Shown: one piece after another, positions 1 through 12,839 of the stretch
Layout: every line of letters begins with the position of its first letter
How positions within the stretch are numbered: the stretch's first letter is position 1
NCBI RefSeq assembly: GCF_905475345.1
Contig: NC_066586.1
Span: 7,542,900-7,606,899 of the forward strand
Reading direction: 5' to 3'
Length of the DNA: 64,000 nt
Source of the DNA: Vespula vulgaris
Lineage: Eukaryota; Arthropoda; Insecta; Hymenoptera; Vespidae
Translations under genes and position numbers: made by a program
The notes under the pieces: generated by a model
What the model was told of the DNA's origin: nothing
What the model saw: the letters and a program-made list of their open reading frames with translations, nothing else
Databases searched by the model: none

Positions 1-91
1 TTAATGCTGTTCTTAATTACGAATCGGGAACGCTTGGGAATTGTTTCTCCTAGTCTCTATAGTTTTTATTATTTCTCTTTCACTAAAATGG

Positions 92-95
<4 letters not shown>

Positions 96-142
<47 letters not shown>

Positions 143-162
143 CACACATACGTGCTTATATG

Positions 163-213
<51 letters not shown>
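96..213. repeat. Compound (AT)n microsatellite
   Basis: Two alternating AT tracts (96-136 and 165-213) are separated by a short CA-rich interruption. The open frames across it translate only to Tyr-Ile runs and are not genes. Confidence 0.95.
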
Positions 214-216
<3 letters not shown>

Positions 217-3200
217 ATATATACGTATACATGCTTGTATACATATTAGAGAACTTCCATATTTTTTGTGCAGAAAATCAAAGAAGAACGTTTCTAAAGT
301 TTGAATTTCTATGATGACCAACATTTGAAGAGATCATATAAAGTTCAACTATGAGCTTAATATAGCGAAATGTTCCTAAAGTTTTTTATCGACCTAATAA
401 CCTCGACCGATCGGTTGATAAATTTCTCGTTTAAATCATCGAACGCAAGCTTTCAGATACCACGAAAAGCTTTACGAGTTAAATTCGTGTAGCTTTAAAT
501 GTTACAGTCATTTTTTTGAACTATATAGCCAGATAATAACAAGAAAGGATTAGAAAGTTTTCAATTGGTTATACACCTTCGTTGGTGACTCGTAAACGTG
601 CTAACGATCGATGGTATACCTTGTTAAAAGCAATAAAATCATGCACTGCAGGTTCTCCATGATACATCGGCGTACTGAAAGCCATGACTAATGATCTTTA
701 TGAACTAGTTCGGTAAAGAAATTATGCTTATGATTTCGGTCACGCCTACTGCATGTTCACGTACGCATATGTAAGACACAAGAATGAATATATGTATGTA
801 TATGTATAAATGTGTCTATATACGTATACGGTAACCAGAAAATACTTCAGTAAACTTCTCCCCGACAGATAATTAATTCTAAGTACTTTTTCTTGTTCGT
901 AACGTTACCTATATATGGAGTAAATGACTTGAAGCACGCAGTAGTTTCTAATAATTTTTGATTCAATTTTTATAATACTACTTTTTCTTTATTATTTTCA
1001 CAAGATATGGAATGTTGCTTCTTCGTTTTACGTTTTTTTATTTTCTCCCTTTCTCTCCTTATCCCTCTTTCTATCTTCATTTTTGATGAAATTTTATCAC
1101 AACCTGAACTAGAGAAGTCAATTTGGTTATTGTAATAATCTAAAACTATGACTATAGATTGTTCTTTTGATCACTTATTTAAACGCATAAATGTGTTTCA
1201 TGATCAAGTCGATACTCGTTCAAACAATCTTTTCATTTGAACAATTCTAGACAATAATCTAATTTAAAACCGTAATTTCAGATTGAATCGTCTTTCTCAT
1301 ATAAAAAAAGTATTTCTCGGGTTGTGTTCTCGCTTATGGAAACTCAAGTATGTATGTATATATGTATGTGTATGCGTTCACGACATTAGGAGTCTGTGAT
1401 AAAACGATCCTGCTGTCTCGAAACTTTCGACATTATGTTCTCTTGGCGAAACCGCTCATTAAAATATACTGTTACAATTATGCAACCCGCACTCCGAACA
1501 ACAAACATCGGGTTTCTAGTTTCCGTAATACATTACCGCGAGTTTGTTATTCGTTGTTAATTTATTTAGCGATTATTCCTTATTATCATCGTTTATTTAC
1601 TAGAAAACAAAAAAAAATCATATTCTTAAATCTCGTATTAATTATAGAGGCTTTTCTTTTTTTAAAAAAGAAACAAGATAAAAATAATAACCGGGGTTGA
1701 TAAAATGGAAAATTAAAATGGATGAAAATAGGTTGCGTATTTAACTTAGTTACAAGAATAATTTTGCAAGTTTATACATTCAATCAAAATACATTGTACT
1801 TTTCGTTTCGTGATAATAAATGACAATAAATTGGTCATATTATGTTTTAATAATATTTCGAAATAAATATTTAATAGAAATTTAGTATTTTATCTTAATT
1901 TTATTTAATCAAATTTATAGTAAATTCTTATCTATAGATTTCTGTCAAGAGATGAGAATAATTTAACTTTTTATTTAATTAATTATTATATAAAAAGAAA
2001 TTAATAAATATGTATAAGATACGTTAGAAAGCAGGTGATATAGATAATAGATGTTCAATCGACAATCGATAATTAATCTCATTGATGATAATTAACGGTA
2101 TAACCACGTTGTTATTTCGTACGTCCTTTCCATTCGACACAGGTGAACAAATGATTTGTTTATTGTGAATGTAACTGGACCGATGCTGCAATTGTATAAT
2201 ATAGAATAACAAGAGACTTCTCTGAGAAGGTAGAACGGATATTTATTAAAGAGTCATTCTCTTTGCCGTATAAACAGCGGTCTAATAGTTTCGGTACAAT
2301 GGCAATATACTTGTATTATATGTACCATAATACAACGGTGATAATTAATTCTTGTCGACAAAGTAAAAGAAGAAGATGAATCGAATTTAAATTACTTTGA
2401 TGGGAATAATAGATCATTACACAACTACTAAATCATTCCATAATTTAAAAATATTTAGTTGATTCACACATATATACACACACATATATGTCTATATTAC
2501 AATATAATTAATAATAAATTTCCTTTAGAATAAATGTTATTTATTATAAATGAATTTATCACAATAATATTGCAATTAAGTAAAAATAATTACAATATGT
2601 ATTAAAATAAAATATTGTAGTGTTTTATTATAATAAATTCCCTACTTACATATACAAATACTTATTTATGAATCCATGGAACATAATCTATCCATAGAAT
2701 TTCAGATTAAAAAAGTTATAATATTCCTTTGTTTACTTTCATGTTCCGTTATTTATTTTTCACTTTTATTTCGTATTTATAGAAGCGTGGAAATTCATTG
2801 ATCTTCAACATGGAATCGGAGTAGCGTATATAAAAGCAGACTAAACGAGAAAATAGAAGGTAGGGAAATAAAATGGAAGAAATGCGTGCATCCTCTCGTT
2901 ATTGAATCGTTCCTCGTTGCAACAAAATTTTCCATCGTACAATATAATAAATGAACGAACACATGCATTCTTTTCTATTTTATTTACTAGACGAAAATTA
3001 GTTGATTTTGTTTCAAACGATAAAATTCGAATTGCACATGCTGGTTTGAATATTTATCAATAGTAAGAGATAATTATTAAAATTGAAAACAGATCTAGTC
3101 CCTTAATATTCCACCTCAGAAAGGAAACATGATTGCAACGATAATCAAATTCACTTTTGCTCAATTAATATTAATTTCACAATATTTTCATAAACAAATA

Positions 3201-5808
3201 TTAATACTATTTCGTTATTACACAATAAGAACTTTCTTCAAAATCAATTACCAATCAATATGAAAAAAACTTTTGATCCTTATAATTATAATAAAGATTT
3301 TAATGCGCAGCGATAAGTATGTTTATTATTCTATTGTGTTAATAATGCTTTTAACGATCGCTCAACTCACTGAAATATATTCCATTCTAACTTGTTAATT
3401 ATTCACGGATGAATTCATTCGTTTGACATAATCGTCCTAAAATAATACTGATTTGTGTATGTGTGTACGTTGGTTACAATGTACTATAGAAAATCGTCTC
3501 TCGACCGAGATTCATCGTCTCGTTTACGAGGCGCCTTAAAGTACTCGCGCATAAATCTTGGCGACACGTTCGAGCGTAAAAAGTGCTTTCGAAGGTCGCA
3601 ACGCCGATAAAAGGAGTACAGATCGATCGATGAAGAAAGAGGGGAAAAAGAAGAAGCAGACTTAGAAAAGGTCCATCTCAACGAAGAGGATTCGGAGATA
3701 GAACGGGCCCCGTCGGGAATGATAGATTTCTGGATTCTCTTTTTTTTCTTCACCCCTCGTTTGTTTAGCCGACTGGACGTGTTAAAAAAAGGGAGGACAG
3801 ATTTTCGAACGATCAGTTCTCTAACATTTTGGATCCTTATCTTTTCATATTCAGTGACAGAATAGATCTTTCGTTTTCGTTGATTTTATTTAGATAATAA
3901 ATAATAAGATCTTTTTTTACTTTATGGTTAATGATTATAAAATTGTTACATATTGTTTTCTCAAGACTTCGTTTTGTTCTTAATTATTAGCATATGAATT
4001 TTCGATGTTATACATATATACATGTATTTATGAATTATATTTGATTGCTTATATATTTAATAAATAAATTAATATATATATATAATAACCAATTAGTTTT
4101 TTCAAAAAAAGAGAAACATTTTTCGGTTTTATCAATAAAAAAGAATCACGTCATTGGGAAAAAAAATGGATAATAAAACTTTGAAGTGTTATTGAAAATG
4201 TTATCACGTTTGTTCGAAAGAAGGCAAAACATCGTCGAAAATAAAAATAGAGGATAGGTTGAAGTGTCCGATGGGAAAACATTGGCATAAATCTCACTTC
4301 AGAGTTCGGACTGTGCTGTCGATCGAATTTTTACCATTCCATTAATCATTCCGGAAGCCCGAATGACCTCTCTTTTTTTATTTTCTCCTGTAAAAGGCAT
4401 ACATGGATGCACGAGTGTGTACACATTTTAAACGCATCCGCGAAATTGCATGCTAAAATAAACATACGTGCGTAATGGGCTCAACTTTGTACAGTTCCTG
4501 TGCTTCTATTCTTTTTTTGTTTTTATGCAACGGTTCCAATTCGCTATTTACCTTTTTATCATCATACCAAAATCGTAAATGTGATAAATTCGTCATAATA
4601 TATTTTCATAATACATAAAAGTATAAATTAAGAGAAATTCATTCAATATTTGTATAAAATATATACAAATTCATACCACATAATGGAAGTTATTTTAATT
4701 TTTTTTTTAATTCTTGTTATCTTATTATCATTAAAAAGAATATATATATTAAAAATCGATTATATAGATATCTAATATATTAATACTGAAATATCTATAT
4801 ATTCTATATAAATTATAGATGTAAATTATGTATATAGATATATATTTATACAGTATTATATAGATATTATATTATTTATTATATTATCTATTAATTATAT
4901 ACATATAGATATTTTGTTATTAGTGTATTAGATATTTATATTTACAAATGTAGAAATATAATTGATAAAAAGATAAATATAAGATACACGTTAGAATGCA
5001 GGGAACTTAGACGCATATTTAATTTTCACATACGAATGCGGAAATTCTTTCTCTTTCTCCTTACCTTTTCTTACGTGCTTTATGTTCAGGATTCGCTCAT
5101 AGAAATTAATTAAGACGCCGCGCTATCGACCTTCTCTCGGAGCTGAGTTAGCGATTATTCGCAAGTTTCTTAAAGGAATTTGTACGAGGAGGTATGTTAG
5201 AAGCTGAACAAAAATTAAGAGAAAAGAAATTGGGCTGGTGGATATAAGAAAAAAAAAAAAATATCGAACAATAAGAAAAATTAAAAATTTTTAGTTTCAT
5301 TCTTTCAATGTATAAACAATCACACTCATTCAAGTGGTATTGTATATAAATAAGAACAAACAGAGATTGAATGAAAAGAAAAAAAAAGAACAAATTGAAC
5401 AAATTATACGTTTTCGTGTAACTCTATGAAAATATTTTCAAGAGATTGAAGCATGAAACGTTCGCTAATCTCGCTCAATTTTGAAACTGTGGGATCAGCG
5501 ATAGGTACACTTAACTAGATTATTCATTATCAGCATTTCACAAAACTTTTGTGAAAATTCCTGAAAGTTTAAAGAATATCACGATAATAAATGGGGATTT
5601 ATCCAATCCACCACTATCTTTTTCTCTCTCTTTCTCTTTCTCTCAGCGAAATTAATTAAGAGAACTTGTAAAGTTCAGTCAGCGTTCAGTAATGATAATT
5701 TGGAATGAAAAGTAATCAACAATGAGAGAAATATACCGAATACCATGATATTTTAATGAAGATGAGCTCTCTCCTTTCATCAAATTTGTCCATGTGCTCT
5801 TTTCCTTC
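214..5808. other. Noncoding AT-rich DNA, no gene seen
   Basis: No reading frame here resembles a known protein; the short open frames are low-complexity or unrecognisable. A GC-richer, CpG-containing patch lies at about 3480-3830. A TATATAAAAG element at 2827-2836 could be a core promoter but has no supporting exon. From 4560 to 5000 the DNA is almost pure A+T. Confidence 0.6.
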
Positions 5809-5812
5809 CACC

Positions 5813-5820
<8 letters not shown>

Positions 5821-5856
<36 letters not shown>

Positions 5857-6301
5857 AATCTTTTCTGCTCTTCTTTTTCGCGAGTATCCGGAGTTAACTC
5901 ATCGAACTATCGATCGGACGAACATCCCTCGCACGTTCTCGTGTTGGATGGACGTCGAAGAGTTCCGAGTTATACAAGAGCCCATCTATTCACTTTTATA
6001 TACGTTCTCGGTTACTTCAATACTAGCTCATCGACGTTACTCTCTCTCTCTCTCTCTTTCTCTCTCTTTTCCTCTCCCTGCCCCCTATCTTTTTCTCCCT
6101 CTCTCTCTCTCCCTTTTTCTCCCTGCCCCCTTATCTCTCTCTTTCTCTTTCGCCCCCCTATTTCTGTCTTTTTTTTCTTTATGTTTCTTTCCAACTATAT
6201 ACCACACATCGTATACTATTTTCTGTCTATACTATCACCACCTTCCCTTCTATCCCTCTCTCCTTTAACACCTCATTCACTTTCTCTCTCTCTCTCTCTT
6301 T

Positions 6302-6337
<36 letters not shown>

Positions 6338-6341
6338 TTCG
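5821..6341. repeat. (CT)n-rich low-complexity cluster
   Basis: Three pyrimidine-rich tracts (5821-5854, 6041-6175, 6281-6341) with pure CT runs and CCCT interruptions on the + strand. The intervening unique segment at 5880-6040 is GC-richer. Long open frames on both strands are Ser-Leu or Arg-Glu runs created by the repeat and are not called as genes. Confidence 0.9.
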
Positions 6342-7297
6342 TCTGTATTGGTTACCAATGCATGGGCAAACTCACGCAATCCCAAGGGAGAAAAAGTCAT
6401 TAATTCTCTTTTATTTCGCCAGAATCGAATCCGTATCTCGACACGCGACACACACATGCTGTTTATATTGATTGACGTTGCGCGATTTAGTTTCGAGCGA
6501 CACGTATCATTTCTTAAAAGACACTTTTCTGAAAGCTGCCGCGTCAATTATATATAATTGAAAGAAAGAAAAGGCCCTGCCGTAGAAATATTGTTACAAA
6601 ATTGTATTGTTGGCCTAATAATATTTTATTGTCCGTGTTTTTTTTTTTTTTGTACGTACATTATAATTATCTATTAATCCAGTTTTTTCTATATCTATAA
6701 AAAAAATATTATATGAAGTGAAATTTGTTATACTTATTGGTATAACTGTAATAATAAGTATAACTTCTACTTAGTACATATTAGATTTTGGATATAAATA
6801 AATAATTTATTTCGTGAAAAAATAATATAGATATGTATGTGTGTGACTTCACAGTTATACGAAGTTATAGAGATTTAACATATAGTTATTTATATACTTA
6901 TCTTATATATATACATATAATTTTATTGTAATTATTTTTATAATCAATTCATGAACTCGATATATTTTTATCGAATTTATTGAAAGATATATCCTTTTCG
7001 ATTTTTCTAAATTCGAACGTGTTATACAAATTCATAAATGGATTAGATGATTCCAGAAGATTAGATGATTCCAAAATCGATGTTGAATATGAGAAAAAAA
7101 AAAAGAAAATTTCTTTTTATAGCCAGATCGTGCAGTCGTCGATTCCGTTGAAATGGCGCGGTCGTCACTTTTTCTTCGCGGCTAGAAGCGAAAGTGTTTT
7201 ATTTGCCCGTTCCTATTTCACAGACTCTCGGTAAACCTCCACCCCTTTCCTACATTCACGAGATCGAGTTTCTACTTTTAGTGTCTACCAGTCTCTC

Positions 7298-7331
<34 letters not shown>

Positions 7332-8605
7332 ATTAATTTCTCTAGCCAGGTTTCTTCTTCTACCCCTCTTCTACATCGTTCCACCTCTCCTCTCTGCTAT
7401 TTCTTTTCGTCCTTCTTCTTCATCCACATCCTTACTGATTCTTTTAAAGAGGAACGAACGCAAAAGGAAATTTTGCAACTAAAGTTTATCTATTCATCGA
7501 GTTGAATTTTAAATTTCCATTATCATGCAAATCATCAGATTCAATTTTTTAATCTTCTACAATCAAATATTTGTTCGTATCTACAAAAATGAAGAATATA
7601 TTATATGAAATATACATTATAGTATAATTATATTATATGCTAACAATAAACTTTATATTTTTCAGTGTGATATGATAAAATAATCGAATATAAAGTAACT
7701 ATTAATGTTTGCATGACAAAAATCATGAAGAAAATAAAACAAAATATATAACTACATGAGTACGTTATTTAAAAGTTATATAAAGTTTTAGAGGGTAAAT
7801 ATTTTTTGAAATTTTATCTAATATTTTTTATATTTTTTGTCTCCCCCCTTTAGTTCAACGATTTTTCCAATATCGTCGCCAGTTAATTTTGAAACTGTTC
7901 TTCGTGTTTCTCTACAGTGAATGTTCGGCGAGCAAGAGGAAAGTTTTTACTGACGAATTTCTTTGACGTTAAATACGTATTATTTTTAGAGTAGCATGGT
8001 GTTTGGTATTTTTCCAAGCTCTTTTGTTCTTTAACTAAAATAATGATGTTCCTTATTAACTCGTATAATTTTAAAACTTCAACAATCGTTACAATATAAA
8101 TTAATATTTCTTTAATAATTTTCTCTCATTATTTCCAGGTCTTTCTTTTTGGTCTTATTATTTGGTTCGTTATAGATAATTATTATTAACGAGTTAAAGT
8201 AAAAAATCGATTCGATGGCCTCGAAATTTATTAAATAACATCGTGAAACGTTTAAAAACTCGATGAATAAATCAGAGAACATATCTCGAGAAGATACAAG
8301 TTTCTGCGTATCTAATAAATACGATATCGAAATAAAAAAGAAGACATAACATTATTTTATAGTAATGTAAAATTTATTACATATTACTTACTATTTACTT
8401 TAATGTTGCTATCATCGTAATTTTCTATTATCATAAAATTTCGAACTTTTATATTTTTCAAGATCTCTCGGATATCATAGATATCTAAATTTTTTTAGGT
8501 AAACAGATACTTCATTCACCTTTTTTACATATACGAAAATACCTCGAGGTAACGAATTTTCAAGAATGTTTCAATAAAAATTTTTATGATTATCTACGGA
8601 GTGAG
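6342..8605. other. Noncoding DNA, no gene seen
   Basis: Mostly unique AT-rich sequence with no recognisable protein. An (AG)n tract at 7299-7328 abuts a CTCTCT run and so forms a small inverted repeat. The frames over it give Arg-Glu repeats only. Confidence 0.55.
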
Positions 8606-8615
8606 GTCACGTGAC
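8606..8615. promoter_or_regulatory. Palindromic E-box GTCACGTGAC
   Basis: A perfect 10-bp palindrome with a CACGTG core. In animals this string matches the consensus bound by MiT/TFE bHLH-zip factors (the CLEAR element), and insects have a MITF homologue. Given the base composition the 10-mer is unlikely by chance at any one place, but a single site without conservation data is weak evidence of function. It lies about 4.2 kb upstream of the GPCR coding region. Confidence 0.25.
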
Positions 8616-10842
8616 AAATTTCATCAAACCATCAGGAAGAAATCGAAAAGAAGTTCTCGGAGTGCACAATATTTCGTTATCTTTTTCGCTACTATAGTAC
8701 CTTCGATATTTTATTTCAAATATTGTGAAAAATATGACCTTCCAATTGGTAGGTTATAATAAAACTTGGAATAGGTCCTTTGAATGAAACGATTGTGTGA
8801 CCTCCATGAGAGACCTTCGACCTTAGCTACGTTTTTATCTTACGTTTATGCGTGTACATGTGTACGTGTACATGAATATATGTGTGAGACATTTATACGA
8901 GACTCGTGCGACAAGGAGATAATGTGAAATTTTTCTATGTACATCCAAGTATCCACTTTAACATGTTAACCCGTAAGAGTTATGTTTAATTGTACTTACA
9001 TTTTATCCTTTTATCTAATATACTAGGTTCATAAAATATAAAAATAATAGAAAATGTTATTCGTTTGATGACTTAATTTTTTCGTTTTTCTCTTTTTTTA
9101 TAAGTTGTTCATGATCACTTCAATATTGACAATCCTTAGTAACGATTCTATTTAATTAAATATAAATATAAAAATTAAATAGGTCTTAGATTTTGTTATT
9201 AATCATTTTTATTTTATTTGTATTATTAATCGTTTTGCGATTGACAGTAATTCGGTAATTTTTTCTAATTTTCCTGAATTACTCAAACATTATTTGATAT
9301 AAAAAGACATGATATTATTTTATTTTTTATAAAATCTGTATGTATTGAAATATTTTATTTATATAAAAATCCGTGTATATTGAGATACATCCAAGGCTAG
9401 ATTTAAGTACTTTTATTCGCTTTTTTATTGTCAATAATTTCTATATTCGATCATTTTATCATTTTTTATGCATGAAGACGCAAGTCGATTAAGACCCATT
9501 AAACATTAAACATATTTATATATGCACATGCTTTTGTATATGCCTTTATAGCACGAACGGATAATACAGTTGAGTAAATTTCTGGAAGATCATTAAGGTG
9601 TTTGGATATAACAAGATTGAGAGACGTCTCTATGTTTGTTTATCTTGTTGCTCTATGTTTGTCTTCCGCAACTGTCAAAGGTATCCTACTTGTCAGAATT
9701 TAGTTAATCGATCCTAAATTTAGATGCGTTAATATCGCTCCTATGGCACAGTTTTCATGTGTAACGTTTATGTCACTCGACAAATATTTTAAAATGGAAT
9801 TTATATATAAATTTAATCGAAAGAAACATCTCTTTCTTCATTCCATGCAAATTTCACGAAAATATCGAAAATCTTTTAACTATTTAAATGGTATTCAATT
9901 TACTTTTTAATAAAGTATAGAGTTTATAAAGAATGGCGTGCCTTTCTCATCGATCTCGAAAAATAGAAAGAAGGTAATATTATCGGTTAAATCTGATCTT
10001 CTAAACTGACCTCTAATTTGCACTTTTTTTTTTAACGTTTAATCTTTCGATTCTTTATGTATTTATTCAAATGCATTTATTGCGTGTATTTAAGTATTCA
10101 AATCTCTGTCTGGTATCTTGAAGTCAAATAAAAAAGACGAAAAGTATAATCAACAACCTATTCGTTTTACAAAGAAATAAACTGAATAAGATTCCAGTTC
10201 GAAGAGCGAATTAAGAAAAAAAATTTCATGTAAAATTGATTTACGCCGTGTTTTTGATATTTTAACTTTCTGAAAAAGGTTCTCGTATCCTTTTTTCAAC
10301 AGCTGTTTCGACTTCGTCTTCAATATTATACAGTCATGAGAAATAGTCAGTAAAAAGAAATCTCCTTTACATCGTTTTGAAGTCGTGCTTTCCTTTATTG
10401 TACTGTTTCTTTTACCCTCCTTCTCTTTCTCTCTCATTTTCTCTCTCTTTCTCTCTTTCTTTCTTTCTCATTTAATGAGAATATCTCTTGAGAAGGAATA
10501 AAAAAAGAAAAAAAGAAAAAGAATCCTCTTTTGCATCATAGTGCATACGAAGCGCGAAAAAGCTCACCATATTTCTGATCTCTTCTTTTTCTTCCATTTT
10601 TATCTACAAATGGGGATGAGAAGAAAAGAGTAGAAGCTTGGTAATTTTCTTCTAACGTATTTTCTTTATAAAAATCTTCCTCTTCGAGTGACTAATGTTG
10701 GAAGAACGACTTATTGCGAGATTCACCGGCAATATCTATCGTTATCAACCTTTCCTTTGTAAAAGAAACTTTTCCTTTGTAAAATCCACTTTTCTATTAT
10801 ATGCAGTATCGAACGTTCTCAAAATATGATTTTATTCATGAG

Positions 10843-10843
<1 letters not shown>
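8616..10843. other. Noncoding DNA, no confirmed gene
   Basis: AT-rich sequence with no long protein-like frame. The only item of interest is a 23-codon ORF at 9632-9703 with a signal-peptide-like hydrophobic start, treated as a finding rather than a gene. A polypyrimidine tract lies at about 10420-10470. Confidence 0.5.
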
Positions 10844-10891
<48 letters not shown>

Positions 10892-10901
10892 TATATAAAA
10901 C
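10844..10901. repeat. (AT)n flanked by inverted GTTTT/AAAAC
   Basis: An alternating AT run bounded by GTTTTATATAT on the left and its reverse complement ATATATAAAAC on the right. The whole tract could extrude as a cruciform or form a hairpin in RNA. Confidence 0.85.
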
Positions 10902-11149
10902 AAATATTTATATATGCATATTATATACATATATATGTGAATTATACATATATTTAATCATTACACGTAAAATATTCTCTAGAGAACTAATTTCATTTGT
11001 CTATAAATATAATAAACCATGCTTGGTTTAAATTATAAAGCGAAAAAAAGAATTGAAAAAAAAATATTGTAGAGTCCATACCGTAATATTGACAAACAAT
11101 CAATATCGTAAGATAATAAACAAGTAACGTTTACATTTTTAAAACCGAA

Positions 11150-11460
11150 AGTGTTGCGCTTTCAGGAAGGTAACACGCGTCATCCCTTGTTCAGCACAAT
11201 GCACTTTCCGCCCAGTTCTCAGGGGTATCGTAAACACGAAACGCTATCATGCGAACACATATACGTAGATACACGTACACATGTCGGCACTCATACTGCA
11301 GAGACCATAAAGTTTTATGTTCAGGCTGCTGCAAATATACCTACCCGTTGAAAAATCGTGGCTCTACATCGCACCCGTTTACCGCGTCATTCCGCACGTC
11401 CGTCTACTTTCATTTCCGAAAGAAAATTTGCATTTTTCTGCAGGAGTTAATATACTCTCA
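11150..11460. promoter_or_regulatory. GC-richer island upstream of the GPCR, possible promoter or enhancer
   Basis: This segment is visibly less AT-rich than its surroundings and rich in CpG. It contains paired caudal/HOX-like half sites (CATAAA at 11306-11311 and TTTATG at 11314-11319). It lies about 1.4-1.7 kb upstream of the receptor start codon and about 1 kb upstream of the inferred acceptor at 12481, so it could hold the leader exon, a promoter or an enhancer. The open frames inside it do not resemble any protein I know. The call rests only on composition and position. Confidence 0.25.
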
Positions 11461-12305
11461 AAGTTTCTCGCACCCATGTAAAATAATCAGAAAAAAGAGT
11501 TACGATCGAGAAAATATATATTTGATAAATATCACTGTACAAGATAAATATGTTTTGAAATTTTTTCTTAAATAAAACTAATCAAATTCTCGACCATCTA
11601 ATTTTGAGAGGTGAAAAAAACGAATATGACTAAAATTATATTAAGCTTTCATTTTTCATATATACTACTTACGGACATAAATGTAAATAATGCAATTATA
11701 ACGCAACCAATAATAAAATAAATGTCACGATTTTCATCGTACAGAAACAATAATATACACGTCAATGATTCAACATTCCTGTATTCGATTGTACCAATAA
11801 TGAGTTTTAAAATTTATATTCATTTTCTTTATGTTGAAATCAATACGTATTGACTATTTTCAAATCAAAAAGATTTTAATTGTCGACCAATGTATTCAAC
11901 ATATATTCGTATTCTTTAAATTTCTCTCTGCTATATCAATTATTATTATTATTAATTTTTACTCGATATTTTAATTAATGCGAAATTTAATAAAAAAATA
12001 ATTTATTTAATATTAGATCTATACCAACATCTGTAGTTATTTAACATTGGTTATTTGTTGTAAATGTTAGTTAGTATGAATTTATGAACATAACAGGTAT
12101 ATAAAACACAGTTCTCGATAAACTAGAAACCTTCTGTCGTCTTTGGAATCGAAACTAGGCTAGCGTGTAGGGCAAATGGGAACACACACAATGGGTTAAG
12201 AAAATCGTAATACTAGTTGCAGCCGAATGTTAGAAAGGACGTTGTATGCTCGAAAGAAACTTATACATACACAGATATAAGTAGACACTTACACATAGAA
12301 TTCTG

Positions 12306-12309
<4 letters not shown>
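11461..12309. other. Noncoding AT-rich DNA upstream of the GPCR exon
   Basis: No gene-like frame. If the acceptor at 12480-12481 is used, this stretch is intron or promoter-proximal DNA of the receptor gene. Confidence 0.5.

Positions 12310-12349
<40 letters not shown>
12310..12349. repeat. (TA)n microsatellite
   Basis: Twenty TA dinucleotides lying about 130 bp upstream of the inferred splice acceptor of the receptor exon, hence probably intronic. Confidence 0.95.
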
Positions 12350-12353
<4 letters not shown>

Positions 12354-12481
12354 ACACTTAGAGAATATCTGTACAAACTCAAAGATAGTACAGGAAGGTA
12401 TCCCTTAGAAAGTAATATCCAGTACGAGTTCAATATTGGTTATTTCTATTGCGTAAAACGAAAGTTTTCCTTTTGTTCCAG

Positions 12482-12839
12482 ATATTCTCTTCGAAGTAGT
12501 ACACTGATATTCTCAGAGAAAGAAGAAGAGAATTGTTGCTGAAAGGCCAAGATAAGTACGATAAGTCCTCTTCGATGTACCGTACGATGAAACATCATCA
12601 TAAGGAGCAGAAACAGACGAAGAAGGAGAAAATGTCAAGTTCGCCGTTTACTTTGTCGTCATTTTCGTCGCAGATATCATCGAGTTTCCACTTGTATGTT
12701 TCGAAGAGACGAAGAATCGACGTTTAAATCGTTGTCCTTTGTCGTCGATTTCTCAACAATTGACTACACGTATTCTCTATTTTCGAAAATATTCTTTACG
12801 ATTTACCGACCTTGAAAAAGGTCTAAGAAAATTTTCACG
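12482..12839 (+). other. AstC-R: 5' untranslated part of the AstC-R coding exon
   Basis: A textbook splice acceptor, a pyrimidine-rich stretch ending in TTTTGTTCCAG, finishes at 12481. The sequence from 12482 to the start codon is then the 3' part of the leader. An in-frame TGA at 12813-12815 excludes extending the receptor N-terminus upstream. The leader contains a 50-codon upstream ORF. The matching donor and first exon could not be placed. Splicing is inferred from consensus only. Confidence 0.6.
12575..12727 (+). CDS. Candidate upstream ORF (50 aa) in the AstC-R leader
   Basis: It starts with ATG at 12575 and ends at TAA 12725-12727, 112 nt before the receptor start and in a different frame. 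The peptide is Lys/His-rich at the N-terminal third, Ser-rich in the middle (about residues 21-40) and basic at the end. It resembles no family I know. Its likely role, if translated, is to lower or condition receptor translation. It may be translated only incidentally. Confidence 0.25.
   Translation: MYRTMKHHHKEQKQTKKEKMSSSPFTLSSFSSQISSSFHLYVSKRRRIDV

Noticed and set aside
5756..6547. Ser/Leu-rich and Arg/Glu-rich frames of up to 225 codons
   Set aside because: They follow the (CT)n tracts on either strand. The composition is purely repeat-derived.
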